From assembly GCF_000346465.2 (NCBI RefSeq), contig NC_034010.1, forward strand, positions 9,478,520-9,542,519: a DNA stretch of 64,000 bases, read 5' to 3'. This stretch comes from Prunus persica (taxonomy: Eukaryota > Streptophyta > Magnoliopsida > Rosales > Rosaceae). A model generated the notes under the pieces. It ran no database searches. It was not told where the DNA came from and saw only the letters and a program-made list of their open reading frames with translations. A program made the translations under genes and the position numbers. Shown in pieces: positions 22,766-34,435 of this stretch; position 1 is the stretch's first letter, and the number at the start of each line of letters is the position of its first letter.

Positions 22766-25623
22766 TGTTGGAATAAAAAAATCACAAAAATCACAAAAAA
22801 TATTGGAATGTGGGATTGGATTGGTGGGGGGGAAGTTTGGAAAAAGGTGGGGGTCTAAACCAATGAAAACGTTTAAGAGAGTTTAGTGGCTCCTATTTTT
22901 GGGGGAGCTGATTATTCAGTTTTCAGTATAAATATTCTGCACTAAAAAAGAAAGAGGGCAGAAGACGACAGAAGAAGAAAACTGCTGCAGGAGGAAAATT
23001 GCAGGAGCACAAATACAAGAGGAGACATTTTCACAGGTATATGGATCCTGTCAATTAATTCTTGTTGGGTGGCAACCCTCAAATCATTTTTCTTGGATGA
23101 TGAATCCATATTGGGTGGCAACCCTCAAATAAAACTCTTGGATGATAAATCCATAATGGGTGGCAACCCTTAAATCATGAACAACAAATCCATGAGAGGA
23201 TTCCTGTTTAACAAAGCTCTGCCGAGCAAAAGGAAATCCTTTGAAATGAAAATGGTGTTTGGAGGGTTAATTCCAAAAATGTACAAAAAAAAAAAAAAGA
23301 GCGTGAATTACCTCTTGGGCTCTCTCACCACTCCTCTCCATCTCTGCTTAAGAAGGCCTTTATTTTTCTCTCTGAGCAAACTACATCAAAAAAATGTAAA
23401 GGATGTTAGTCATGAAGAAAAGAATAGGCAGAAAAAAAATGAAGATCTGTAAAAAAAAGGGGAAAGAAAATAGAGGCCAAGTTTTTCTGTCACAGCCTCT
23501 CTCCCTCTCTCTCTTAGATGATCCTCTTGTTGGGCACACAATCACAACAGACAGGAAAAAATTAAAGCAGGAAAACAGCCCCGTTTCGGGAGGAGGGCTT
23601 GGTGTTGTATATAGCAATAACAAACAAAAAAAGACAGCCAAAAGAAAACATGGGCATAAAACTCATTCAGTGAGTTCTCAAGAGCACAAATCCAATTTGG
23701 GTACAAAACCCACAAACAAAATCACTGAGGGTTTAATCTCACAGCAAATAAAAAAATAAACTGTGCTTGAAAAGGAAGACAACCATGTTGGCTGTGGCTC
23801 GGCCTGATGCTGCAGATAGCAGCAGCAAATAACAAAGAAGAAGGAAGACTCCTGTCGAAAGAGAAAAGGGGAGAAAGCTTCGGGGGGTACTGTTGGCCAC
23901 AACAAACAAAACTTAAAACTAGTTGGGCTCTGGGTGTGTGAAAGAAATTTAAAAAAAAAGAGTGGCCACGTTTTTGTTGCCAGTTCCATATGGCAGCTTT
24001 GGAAAAAAAAAAAAAAAAAAAAGGAAAGAAGGTGGCTGTACGCCACTTCGCTGGGTTAAAAGGAGCAGAACTTGGGAAGGGCCACGTTGGGGCAGCCCAT
24101 GCATTGAATCCCCCATCTGTTGGTTTCTTAGCAAACAACTAAAATATAGATCATGATGTATGACAATAAAAAAAAAAAAAGAGGTTTGCTACAGTCATAA
24201 AAAAGAAGGAGAAAAGTCAAAGCAAAAAAAAAAAAAAAAGAAGAAGGAGGTGGATGACGCCACTTTGTTGGAGATTGGAAGAAAAGAAAAAAAAATAAGG
24301 ACACAAGGAACTTGATGTTGCAGAGAAAAAAAGAGGAAAAAGACAAAAAAAGTCTGAAACCTCTTGATGTGTTGCAGCAGTCTTTTTTTCTTCTTCTGGT
24401 TTTCTCCCGTTGTTTGCAATACCGATTGGGACTTCGTGAACTTTTATTTAAAGACTGAACAGTAACAATGTTTGCTTTTAATTCGGGCTGATCACAAGTA
24501 TTCCAGATAAAGATGGGACTGCAAGGTCTGATTTTACTTAGAAACAAACTCTATAAAGAGTTGGATAGCTATCAGGTTGTTTTAATCGCCTGCTGGATCA
24601 AAGTTTTCTGGGCTCTTTGCTCATGGGCTGTCAGGGAATAATTATCCATTGACTCTCAGAAGCCCATACAATTAATGGGTAACCTAAATAATTACCCATT
24701 AAATTTCCTAAAGCCCAAATTTCCTATCATATGGTTAATGGATTAGTTATAAAAAAATCCTTGTAGCCATATTTGGGTCCAAGTGCAAATGTCAACTTTA
24801 GAAAATTAGTGGGTTAATCAAAATTGCTCATTAATTTTCTGGGACATTGACAAAAAGAAAAAGTGGTACAAAACCATCCAAAATTTTCCCATGGGTCATC
24901 TACCCATGAAAATTCCAATGAGATTAAATTCGAATATCTCAAACACAAATTCTCAATTAATGGGCCACACTTACCCATTAATTTCAAAAATTTTCCCATA
25001 GGTCACCTACCTATGAAAATCCCCAAATTATCTCAAAGATACAAATTCTTAATTATTGGGTCATACATACCCATTAATTTCCAAAATTTTTCCATAGGTC
25101 ATCTACCTATGAAAATCTTCAAATCGTCTCAAAGACACCAACTCTAAATTATTGGGCCACACTTACCCATTAATTTCTGAATTTTCGAACTACGTTGGTT
25201 TGATCCCTTAAAAGGGTACGTAGGCAATCTAGAGATTCAATCTAGATGCAACCATCCCAAACATATTTCCTTATCGAATCCCTGGTTTATTCAGCTAAAT
25301 TCACTCAAACACTCCTCAATCAAACTCATTCAAATTCTTCGTTTTGCGATGAGTCATTTATTCATCATGAATCTTTGAACTACGAGTGGCTTAATTCCCG
25401 CAAGGGATACTTAGGCATCCTGAGGTTGGACTTGGGAGCAGCTGCAAAATCAAACACACACGTTCTGTTTCTTTATGATGGAATCAAAGGGTTTTCCCTT
25501 GAAGCAAGGGATTGTAATTAAGAGACTTGCGTCTCGAATGGGTCGAACCTAAAATAATAAAACCCCATTATTTAATTAGTGGTGGTGAAATTATATTGGG
25601 AAGATCACAATTTTCCTTCAACA
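22766..25623 (+). repeat. T2 5' LTR
   Basis: 2858 bp starting TGTTGGAATAAA and ending TCCTTCAACA. It includes a TATA box at 22927-22933, three copies of a GGGTGGCAACCCT unit at 23066-23175, many poly-A runs, three copies of a roughly 90 bp unit at about 24880-25170, and two GAACTACG...GTAGGCA-type hairpin motifs near 25187 and 25376. Small basic ORFs inside it are low-complexity and not supported as genes. Confidence 0.95.
22927..22933 (+). promoter_or_regulatory. T2 LTR TATA box
   Basis: TATAAAT about 160 bp into the LTR, identical in the 3' LTR at 37518-37524. Transcription of T2 would start about 30 bp downstream. This gives a short U3 and a very long R-U5 region. Confidence 0.65.
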
Positions 25624-25629
25624 TAATTT

Positions 25630-25649
25630 TTGGCACGCCCAGTGGGACC
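25630..25649 (+). other. T2 primer-binding site
   Basis: TTGGCACGCCCAGTGGGACC lies seven bases after the LTR end and begins with the TGG expected from tRNA CCA ends. I do not assign the tRNA. Confidence 0.75.
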
Positions 25650-25735
25650 CATTTACCTTTTCATCTCCAATCATAAAGTGACTAATGTTTGTTTTATTTA
25701 TTTATGTTTTTCACAGGTTAACAAAACCAGATACG

Positions 25736-27721
25736 ATGGCACCACAAGTAACGATTTTCTTCCACAAAATTGAAACTACCAAGAATGCGTGCACCAAACG
25801 AGTAGGGTTCAAAAAGACTTTCATTGTTGGTGTGAGCCTCATCAAGTGCGCTGTTCCAAAGCCCACTCAGAGGGCCAGACCTCAGGCCACTCCTAAGGTC
25901 GTCAAAACCCAATTGAAGAAAACTCCGTCCAAGAACGCTCTCCGAAATGGAAGAAAGAGGGCTGCGCGTGCTTTAAGAAAGAAAGAAGCAAAAAAGGAGT
26001 CTATTGAGGCAATCTTATCCCAGCTTTCTGGGACAAGCCCAATAATGACTGAGGGCAAGAACACCTTAACCACCCTGGCTGTGCCGACTCCCAAGAGAAC
26101 AAAAACTTCCCGATTTGTCCAAATCATGATTGGATCAATTCCAGTCAATCTATATCCTACAGATTCTGTTCTGATGACTTCCACCAACGAAGCTAGAGGT
26201 GAAGGTCAAAAGGACGACTTCGTGAAGAATGTCGAGGTCCAAGGGGCCGAACCTCCATCAAGCCTTAGAGCCCATGTGGTGGAATCCACATTACAAGAGG
26301 TTTACCCATGTTCTCCTAAGGGTAAAAGCAGAGCCATCGTCATGAAAAAGAAGGTGGTGAACATACCTCATCCACAAAGGAAACGAGTGAAAAAGGTGAA
26401 GATAACTGATGTTTCAAGGGATCAAATTCCCGTATCACAAGGGGGAGTCCCAAAACCTCAAGATCAGTTGAGGACCTACGTGGGTCCATTGACTCGTTCT
26501 AAATCCCGAAACATGGTTGGGACGATTATTCCCGAGTTATCCAGTCTAAGCTCAACCTTGGATGATTATTTGCAATGGAATCCTCTCTATGATGATCCTG
26601 TATCTCAAACTCAAGAGAATGATTGTATATCATCCCACGGGGCCAAACTTCATGAGGGAGTGGAAAGCATGCAATTCATGATGACTGGTACTTCTAATAC
26701 TGAGGACCAGTTACCTTTAATCCAAGAAATGATGCAAGACCTGCGAAGGGAAATGCAGCAGAAGTTGGCAGAAAAAGACGCGGAAATAGCGTTACTATCC
26801 GCTCGGCTGAAAGGAAAAAACATCATAGGTGAGCAAGACATGGGCAAAACAAATGAATCGACCGCCCATGAACAACAAACAAAAGAGGAAAAAGCAGAAA
26901 GCTCTACGAGCATAATTTCCCCAAATGACATAAACGTGTTAATTGCTGAAGGAATTCGTGAGTTCCAATTGTCTATAGCACCTCCTGTTCAAGGGTATCA
27001 AAAACCTTTCCCTTCTCACTATGATGCCATACCATTCCCGAAGGGTTATCAACGGCCTATATTTGATAAATTTGATGGCATAAGTAGCTCACCCCATGAA
27101 CATTTGGCACATTTTTACTCAGCATGTGGCGAGACATCTCAGTCAGACGCTCTTCTGGTGCGTCAATTTGTCCAATCCCTAAAAGGGTCAGCTTTCACTT
27201 GGTATACACAACTGCCGCCAGGTTCCATCCTGACACGGGACGACATGCAAAAAGCATTTTTGGCACAGTTTGTCAGTTCGAAGAAGAAGGTCTCGATCAT
27301 GGACCTAGCTCAAACTACCCAAAAGCCAGGGAAAAGTGCTAATGACTTCATAATGAGATGGAGGAGCCTCAATCTTCAATGCCCGGAGAAAATTACCGAG
27401 CAATCAGCCGTGCAAATGTGCTACAACAACCTCATACCAGATATTGCGACTTTTGTTGCCACTGCTGAACCCCAATCATTTGATGCCTTGGTGTCAAAGG
27501 CGAGCAATGTTGAAAGACAAATTGCTCGTCAAAAGTCCGCGACCCAAAAAATTCAATTTGGGGAGAAGAAAAATGATAGAAGTCTGCAAAAGGAGAGTCA
27601 TTGGCCACTTTTGTCAAAACAGAAAAGAGAAATGACAAAGGCCAAAGCAAAGACCCACCCAAAAGGCTCACTCTCAAAGAGCGCAAAGAGGTTAAATATT
27701 CTTTCGACGATGAGGATGTAG
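25736..27721 (+). CDS. T2 gag polyprotein
   Basis: The structural protein that forms the particle and packages RNA. The open frame begins at 25685, but ATG 25736 (MAPQVTIFFHKI) is preferred. The upstream part overlaps a TTTTTCACAG tract that looks like a splice acceptor. The N-terminal 200 residues are Lys/Arg-rich and disordered. A short coiled coil (IQEMMQDLRREMQQKLAEKD) lies near residue 330-355. A Retrotrans_gag core follows from about residue 440 (PIFDKFDGISSSPHEHLAHF to KSANDFIMRWRSL). The frame ends at 27721, overlapping the protease frame (from 27601) by about 120 bp. Passage from gag to pol needs a -1 shift, which could be a mutation or a programmed event. Confidence 0.85.
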   Translation: MAPQVTIFFHKIETTKNACTKRVGFKKTFIVGVSLIKCAVPKPTQRARPQATPKVVKTQLKKTPSKNALRNGRKRAARALRKKEAKKESIEAILSQLSGTSPIMTEGKNTLTTLAVPTPKRTKTSRFVQIMIGSIPVNLYPTDSVLMTSTNEARGEGQKDDFVKNVEVQGAEPPSSLRAHVVESTLQEVYPCSPKGKSRAIVMKKKVVNIPHPQRKRVKKVKITDVSRDQIPVSQGGVPKPQDQLRTYVGPLTRSKSRNMVGTIIPELSSLSSTLDDYLQWNPLYDDPVSQTQENDCISSHGAKLHEGVESMQFMMTGTSNTEDQLPLIQEMMQDLRREMQQKLAEKDAEIALLSARLKGKNIIGEQDMGKTNESTAHEQQTKEEKAESSTSIISPNDINVLIAEGIREFQLSIAPPVQGYQKPFPSHYDAIPFPKGYQRPIFDKFDGISSSPHEHLAHFYSACGETSQSDALLVRQFVQSLKGSAFTWYTQLPPGSILTRDDMQKAFLAQFVSSKKKVSIMDLAQTTQKPGKSANDFIMRWRSLNLQCPEKITEQSAVQMCYNNLIPDIATFVATAEPQSFDALVSKASNVERQIARQKSATQKIQFGEKKNDRSLQKESHWPLLSKQKREMTKAKAKTHPKGSLSKSAKRLNILSTMRM

Positions 27722-30663
27722 AAGAAATCTTTGACCAACTCTTGGCCTCCAATGGTATTGCTTTGCCAGAATCAAAGCGTCCTGCTGAGGCTAACAAGAC
27801 AAATGACCCTAGGTATTGTCGGTATCACCGCCTCATCAGTCATACGCTCAAGGATTGTTATATCCTGAAAGACAAAATTCAAGAGCTCCTCAACAATGGT
27901 GGCTTGGTGATAGACTCTTCTCCCCAACATCATTCAGCTGCGGCAAATATGATAGAGGAAAAGCTCACACCTACCACTACACCACTAGACGGAGTGAAAC
28001 TTACAGGTATTAATACTGACAATGGGGTTACAATTGTACATGCCTATCCAAATGCACCGTGGTCTAGTGATCTTCAAATTTCCGCTCTTCATGAGCTTAT
28101 GACTGCACCCAGTCTAGAGGTATGGGAAGATTCTTCGGCCGACGAATCTGCTGAGGGGTGGAAGACATTTGTTAAAAGAGCCAAGCACATGGCCAAACAT
28201 TTCCCACCCAATCACAAATCTGTTTCTCGTCCTGGTGTCAAGATTCGAGGAATGCCAGCCTTGAAGAATAAAAGGAAAAAGAAGAAGGTGCAAAAGAAGG
28301 TTCATATCCCTCAAGAGGATGAATATGAGCAACCCGCAAGGGTCCCTGTCACACTCATTGAATTCTTGCCAGTTGAGTTCTTCTCGAGTGAATCCGAGGT
28401 TGAGGAAGAAATTATCCAATGCAATATGGTTTCTGAGGGAGAATATGAGGTTGATGCAGAGGTTGATGAGATTAACCTCCGCTCCGGTCGGAGCATCCCA
28501 TCTGCCAATAAACAACAAGAAAATGAGGAAGCTGATCCCTTTAAAACCGAGAAGAAGTCAAAGGTGAAAGAGATTGAGGTCTCCTTGTCGGAAAAAGCTG
28601 TTGCAGTGGAAGTTCCACCGTCCTCTTCAAAAGCAAAAGACCTTAAGCCCGACACTAGTAAAACAAAAGAGCCTTCACAATCACATGCACTTAAGTATGA
28701 TATCTTGGCTCATCTTAAGCGTATCCCTGCTCCTTTAAGTGTTTATGACGCTTTACAAATGTCGAGAGAGCTTAGAGAAGCACTTGTAATGGCTTTAAAG
28801 AGCCCGGATTTGTACAAATCATGTTTCAAATCAATAGATGTCCATACAACTGAAACCTCGAAGTTTTGTGCATCGTGTCTGGCAGCAATTACCTTCGGTG
28901 AAGATGACTTCTTGATTGGATCCAAATTCCATAATCGACCTCTTTATGTCACTGGCGAAGTTGGAGGCACGATCATCAATCGAATCTTGTTAGATTGTGG
29001 TTCGGCTGTGAATCTTATCCCTTTAAAGACACTCCATGCTATAGGGATGAGTGCCCGACAATTATCTCCATCTATGCTGACTATTCAAGGGTTCAATCAA
29101 CTTGGGCAAAAAGCCATGGGTTCTATCGCACTGCAAGTGGAAATAGGGGAACTATATTCAGATGCCCTATTCCATGTGATCGATGCTGACACTTCATACA
29201 ATGTTCTCCTAGGACGCCCATGGCTCCATACATATGGCGTAGTCCCTTCCACACTTCACCAGTGCTTCAAATACTCGATGGATGGGGAAGTCAAGAGCGT
29301 TTCAGCTGACATGGACCCGTTCAGAGGCGAAGAGGTAAATTACTCGGATGCAAAATTTTACAGTCCACCAGGTATCTCATTCACACAGCCATCAAAGGTT
29401 GATAAAGAGGAAAGAGTGACTGTTGAAACAGGAAAGGCACAAAAGGTAGAAGTACCCAAACCTTCAAACGTAATTCGAGTGAAGCTAAAACCTCGTGGTA
29501 CGTCATTCTCAAAAGTGGAAGACATCCCGACTGCAAAGGCTCCCAAGCCAAAGATAATTGTCAAGACTTTAAAAAGGGAGCCTAGTGAAAAGGAAACAAG
29601 CTCCTCGAAACAAACAATGGAGTCACTGATGACGGCAAGCTACATTCGTCCTCTTCGTAAGATCAATCAGTCTATCCCAGGGGACGATTTGGTCATTTTG
29701 ACTACTTTTGGCAAAAACAAGGGCCTGAGTGAACGTATAGTTCTTCACAAAAAAGAATCATTGCCAGAAACAACATTTACTCCATTAAAGATAAAACTTA
29801 CAGGCCGTAAAACAAAGAAAAGCAATGCTGGCCTCACAGTTCAAAATGAGAGTGGTGTGCTCAAAGTGTTTCTTCGAAGGCCACAGCTGGAAGTTTCCGA
29901 GTCCGAGATACTCACTAATATGGAACAAGCTATGTTTAGAGAAGATGAGGTGAATATAAGGCCGCTCCGCGTCTCTGTGTTCAAACGCTTAGGGAGCAGA
30001 CAGCCATCCCGCATCTCAGTCTTTCACCGCTTGGAAAACCCTTCCAATTCTCAACAAGGGAAAGTCCATAATAAAAGAAAATGGAAGGTTAGGAGTCAAG
30101 AGAAAGCCGTGATCGAGAAGGTCAAAAGGGTGAAAATAAAGGATGACCTTGTCCAAGTCAATTGCACCTCTTTCAAAGAAGCAGTGGGCCAAGATGATGA
30201 TCCTCCAGATATCGAGGGATTCATTGACATAGTCCAACCAGCTCCACCCCAAATGGAGGAGGGTGGTCAAGCCACAATTGATGATCTGCAAGAAGTTAAT
30301 CTTGGTACAGTTGACGACCCAAAACCTATCTTTGTCAGTGCTTCGTTAACACCGCAAGAGTTAGAAGAATACACACAACTGTTGCAAGAGTACCGAGACG
30401 TATTTGCATGGAGTTATCAAGACATGCCAGGGTTAGACCCAAACGTTGCAGTTCACAAACTTGGGATACCTAACGAGGTTCGATGGGTGAAGCAAGCGCC
30501 ACGCCGTTTTCGGCCAGAGCTAACAATCCAAATAGAAATTGAGATTGATAAGCTTATTGCTGCCGGTTTTATTCGAGAAGTCCACTATCCCACTTGGTTG
30601 TCCAATATTGTTCCAGTCCTTAAAAAAAAAAACTGGGGCACTGCGTATATGCGTGGACTATAG
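27601..30663 (+). pseudogene. T2 zinc segment, aspartic protease and RT N-terminus
   Basis: A 1020-codon frame. Near the start is a zinc-binding segment (YCRYHRLISHTLKDC). Residues 130-400 are acidic/basic low complexity. The protease has catalytic D465 in LLDCGSAVNLIP and the partner motif VLLGRPWL. After a 300-residue basic linker, RT begins with YRDVFAWSYQDMPGLDP and PTWLSNIVPVLKK. The frame then breaks in an A run at 30622-30632. Eleven A are present where ten would keep the RT frame, so this is a one-base insertion. DCG instead of DSG or DTG in the protease is unusual; I cannot tell whether it is tolerated. Confidence 0.87.
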
Positions 30664-32848
30664 AGATGTCAATGACGCATGCCCAAAAGATGAGTTTCCG
30701 CTCCCAGTCACAGAATTATTGGTAGATGCAACAACCGGTTTTGGTGCTCTATCGTTCATGGATGGATTCTCAGGTTACAACCAAATAAAAATGGCTCCAG
30801 AGGATCAAGAAAAAACTGCCTTTCGCACTCCAAAAGGAATATATTGCTACACTGTGATGCCTTTTGGGTTGAAAAATGCTGGGGCAACTTACCAAAGAGC
30901 TATGACAACAATTTTCAATGACATGCTTCACAATACTATTGAGTGTTACGTTGATGATTTGGTGGTTAAAACCAGGAAAAGGGAACATCATTTGAGTGAC
31001 TTAAAACGAGTTTTTGATAGACTCCAAAAGCACCAGTTGAAAATGAACCCCTTGAAGTGTGCATTTGGGGTAACTTCAGGCAAATTCCTTGGCTTCGTCG
31101 TCCGACATCGAGGAATTGAAATTGATCCCTCAAAAATCAAGGCAATCTGTGAAATGCCTCCCCCTCAAAATTTAAGGGAGTTGCGAGGGTTGCAAGGGAG
31201 ACTAGCCTATATACGACGGTTCATCTCAAATCTCTCTGGAAGGTGCCAACCATTCTCGAGGCTCATGAAGAAGGATGTTCCGTTTGTATGGGATCAAGCA
31301 TGTCAAAATGCCTTGGAAAGCATTAAACAATACCTATTAAATCCGCCAGTTCTTATGGCGCCAATTAAAGGGAAGCCTTTAATCTTGTATATTGCAGCGT
31401 TAGAACGCTCGTTGGGGGCATTGCTCGCTCAACACAATGATGATGGAAAGGAAAATGCACTCTACTACTTGAGTAGAAAACTCGTAGGGGCAGAACAAAA
31501 TTACACCCCTATCAAAAAGGTCTGCCTTGCATTAGTGTTTGCTGTCCAGAAACTACGACACTACATCCTCTCTCATAGAGTCATCTTGATTTCCAAGGCA
31601 GATCCGCTCCGATATTTAATGTCCAAGCCTGTGCTCTCTGGGCAAATAGCCAAGTGGTCACTCCTCCTCTTTGAGTTTGAGATAAAATTTGTGCCACAAA
31701 AGGCGATCAAAGGGCAAGCTCTTGCTGATTTCTTGGCTGCTCATCCTACTCCCGACAACATGGAGTTACCTGCAGATTTGCCTGATGAGGAGGTGTTCAC
31801 AATAGAAGCACTTACATGGCAACTATATTTTGATGGGGCAGCAAGAAGAAACGGAGCTGGGGCAGGATCAGTATTCATCACGCCGTCTGGGGGCTTAATC
31901 CCATACTCATTCTCCTTACTAGCTTTATGTTCGAATAATGTGGCAGAATACGAGGCACTCATCATTGGCCTTGAAATTGCCCTCGAGATGCATATTGATT
32001 GTTTGCAAGCATATGGTGATTCACAGTTGGCCGTCAGACAGTTGAATCGTCAATATGCAGTCAGAAATGCTACTCTTGTCCCATACCATGAAAGGGCGAA
32101 GTATCTCATGTCACAGTTTCAAGACATTCATGTTAGTCACATCCCGAGGTTAGAAAATGATAAAGCTGATGCACTAGCTAATTTGGCTGCATCGTTAACA
32201 CTACCTAGCGAAAGGGATATCCAAGTCACCGTTGGGGAACGTTATTTACTACCCCCAGCTATAGAGAGAATTGAAGAAGTTGTGGATTCAAATGTTATTA
32301 CGTCCTCCGAATGTGAGGAGGAACCGGATGATCTTGATTGGCGCCATCCCATAATCGAGTATCTACTACTTGGCAAGTTGCCAAATGACTCAAGGAAAAA
32401 GGCTGAAGTCCGACGCAGAGCCACTCGATTTCTGTACTTAAATGATACCTTGTACAAAAGATCATTTGATGGTATGTTGTTAAGGTGTCTGTCGAAACAA
32501 GATGCAACTAAGGCCTTTCATGATACTCATGCTGGCACTTGTGGTGCTCATCAAGCTGGTCCAAAACTTTCGAACCAACTGAAGAGATTGGGTTATTACT
32601 GGCCAACAATGGTCCGAGACTCAATAAAATTTGCAACCACATGTAAAGATTGCCAATTACATGGAGACTTTATTCACCAACCTCCCCAACAATTGCATCC
32701 GACAACTTTGTCTTGGCCATTTGAAGCTTGGGGATTAGATGTTATTGGCATGATAAAGCCTAAGTCATCACGTCAACACCAATACATCTTGGCCGCGACT
32801 AATTACTTCTCTAAATGGGCTGAAGCAATTCCTTTAAATGAGGTATGA
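30633..32848 (+). pseudogene. T2 RT, two RNase H domains and integrase N-terminus
   Basis: In order: RT (ICVDYRDVNDACPKDEFPLP, FMDGFSGYNQIKM, MPFGLKNAGATYQRAM, catalytic YVDDLVVK near 30948). Next is the first RNase H (RSLGALLAQH, PIKKVCLALVFAVQKLRHY). The second, archaeal-like RNase H has D in LYFDGAARRNGAGAGSV, E in NVAEYEALI, D in YGDSQLAVRQLN and D in DKADALANLA. Integrase follows with an H2C2 zinc motif (HDTHAGTCGAHQ, CKDCQ) and the first catalytic D at 32738. A TGA at 32846-32848 then truncates it; CGA to TGA is a likely route. All other active-site residues are intact, so loss of function is recent. Confidence 0.9.
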
Positions 32849-33586
32849 GCAGACGATGTTACAAACTTCATAAGGAACCACATCATCTACCGTTATGGGG
32901 TTCCATCGAAGATTATATCTGACAATGCATTGTATTTCAAATGCAAGTCCATGACCAAGTTGTGCAAAAAGTATAAGTTTCAACACTCGTTCTCCGTGAG
33001 TTACAATCCGTCGTCAAATGGTCAAGCTGAAGCTTTCAATAAAGTATTGTGCAATATCCTAAAGAAGATGGTCTCAGGAAACAAAAGAGATTGGCATGAA
33101 CGCCTCCCTGAAGCATTATGGGCTTACAGGACGACCATACGCAACTCAACAGGATGTACACCGTATAATTTGGTGTTTGGTTCCGAGGCTGTTCTACCGT
33201 TAGAAGTCCAATTGCCATTGTTAAGGGTAGCATTACAGCTAACAAACCCCGACGAGAACGCAAATGTGAGACTGGCAGAACTGGAAGCTCTCGATGAGAA
33301 AAGATTGACGGCTCAACAAAGGCTCGAAATATATCAGGCTCAGGTGGCAGGGGCATTCAACAAAAAAGTTAAGTTCAGATCTTTCTCAATTGGAGACTTG
33401 GTTTTAACTGTCCGAAGACCCTTCGTCATTACTAGGAAAATGCATGGTAAGTTTGAACCCAAGTGGGAGGGGCCCTACGTCATTACTAAGGTTTTCTCCA
33501 AGGGTGCCTACGAGTTATCAAACTCCGAAGGCAAGTGCGTATATCCTTGTGTGAACGGGAAATTCGTCAAGAAGTTTTACGCCTGA
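32849..33586 (+). pseudogene. T2 integrase core and C-terminus
   Basis: This continues in frame after the TGA at 32846. The second catalytic D (SDNALYF) is at 32921-32923 and E (NGQAEAF) at 33029-33031. With D at 32738 this gives D(60)D(35)E spacing, the classic D,D35E core. The C-terminus has FRSFSIGDLVL and the PKWEGPYVI (GPY) motif and ends at 33586. Only the stop separates it from the N-terminal part. Confidence 0.88.
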
Positions 33587-33594
33587 TGTTTAAA

Positions 33595-33825
33595 AAAAAG
33601 CTCGTTAGGCTGAAAACCTGAAAGGGCCCACCAAAAACAGACCCGTTGGACTGAAAACCCAAAAGGGCTGTTCAAGCAAAAGTTAGGGTAAATTAAAAAA
33701 TGCTCGTTGGGCTGAAAACCCGAAAGGGCGGCCCAAGCAAAAATTAGAGCACCAAAAAAAAAAAAATTAATATTAGGCTTTGTGGGTTGAAAACCCGAAA
33801 GGGCGGCCCAAGCAAAGAACTACTG
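33595..33825 (+). repeat. T2 short tandem repeats after integrase
   Basis: Four diverged copies of a unit containing GGGCTGAAAACCCGAAAGGG, the last two followed by CGGCCCAAGCA, at about 33605, 33647, 33708 and 33783. GGGCTGAAAACCC itself is nearly palindromic. This is the same position where T1 carries its larger repeats, between pol and the antisense ORF. Confidence 0.82.
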
Positions 33826-34435
33826 TTGACTTGATCCCTAAAAAAGGGGTAAGTAGGCAGTCTAGTCTCTAAAAAGCTAGATTCAGTCACAAGACCCAAA
33901 ATCCCCCTTCATTACCTCAATTCAAGGAGGGTGAACTACGTTCGGCTTGATCCCTTCACAGGGTACGTAGGCAAGCTAGCCCAAAAGCTAGATGCAGCCG
34001 TAAACTATCATGAATTCATTCTTGTCCACCGATGGTGTTAGCACGTGGTTAAACTGTTGTATACTACGCAAAAAACTCCAATTTCGCACGAGTATAAACT
34101 GTGAAATAGAAAACCAAAATCCGACAAAATCTTTATTCTGAAAATTGTTCTTGGTGGAAAAATTACATTACAAGAGCAAAAGAATACTGAAGCAAAGGCC
34201 TACCTACAAATTTTTGGTGGATAAACCATACCACAAGAACATTTATTGAAGGGAAAAATCATGCTAAACAAAAAAATAATAATGATAGTAGGCTCATCAC
34301 TTAGAGCTCGCTACAAGAAGAAAACAGGGCATTGATTAGGCGGTGGATCTCTTGCTCTTGAGCCTTCATTGACAGTCGAGTGCTCCCGATATGGGGAAGT
34401 AGATCTTCTTTAGCATCAATTCTGGATTGTTGAAG
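33826..34435. other. T2 spacer between repeats and antisense ORF
   Basis: Contains two copies of a hairpin motif (TTGATCCC...GGGTA/GTAGGCA, at 33827-33860 and 33933-33975) that also occurs in the LTRs. The rest is A-rich. The stop codon of the antisense ORF lies at its right edge. No plus-strand gene seen. Confidence 0.6.

Noticed and set aside
23177..24547. Several Lys- or Phe-rich frames in the T2 LTR (and the same set at 37768-39136)
   Set aside because: They arise from poly-A and poly-T runs, lie within an LTR, occur on both strands, and change frame between the two LTR copies.
24863..25521. Two 90-codon frames conserved between 24863-25521 and 39452-40110
   Set aside because: Conservation is only LTR duplication. 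The first is a translated tandem repeat (repeated PIN.., GHLPMK).
33036..33356. 106-codon minus-strand frame opposite T2 integrase
   Set aside because: It is the shadow of the integrase coding sequence and has no independent support.
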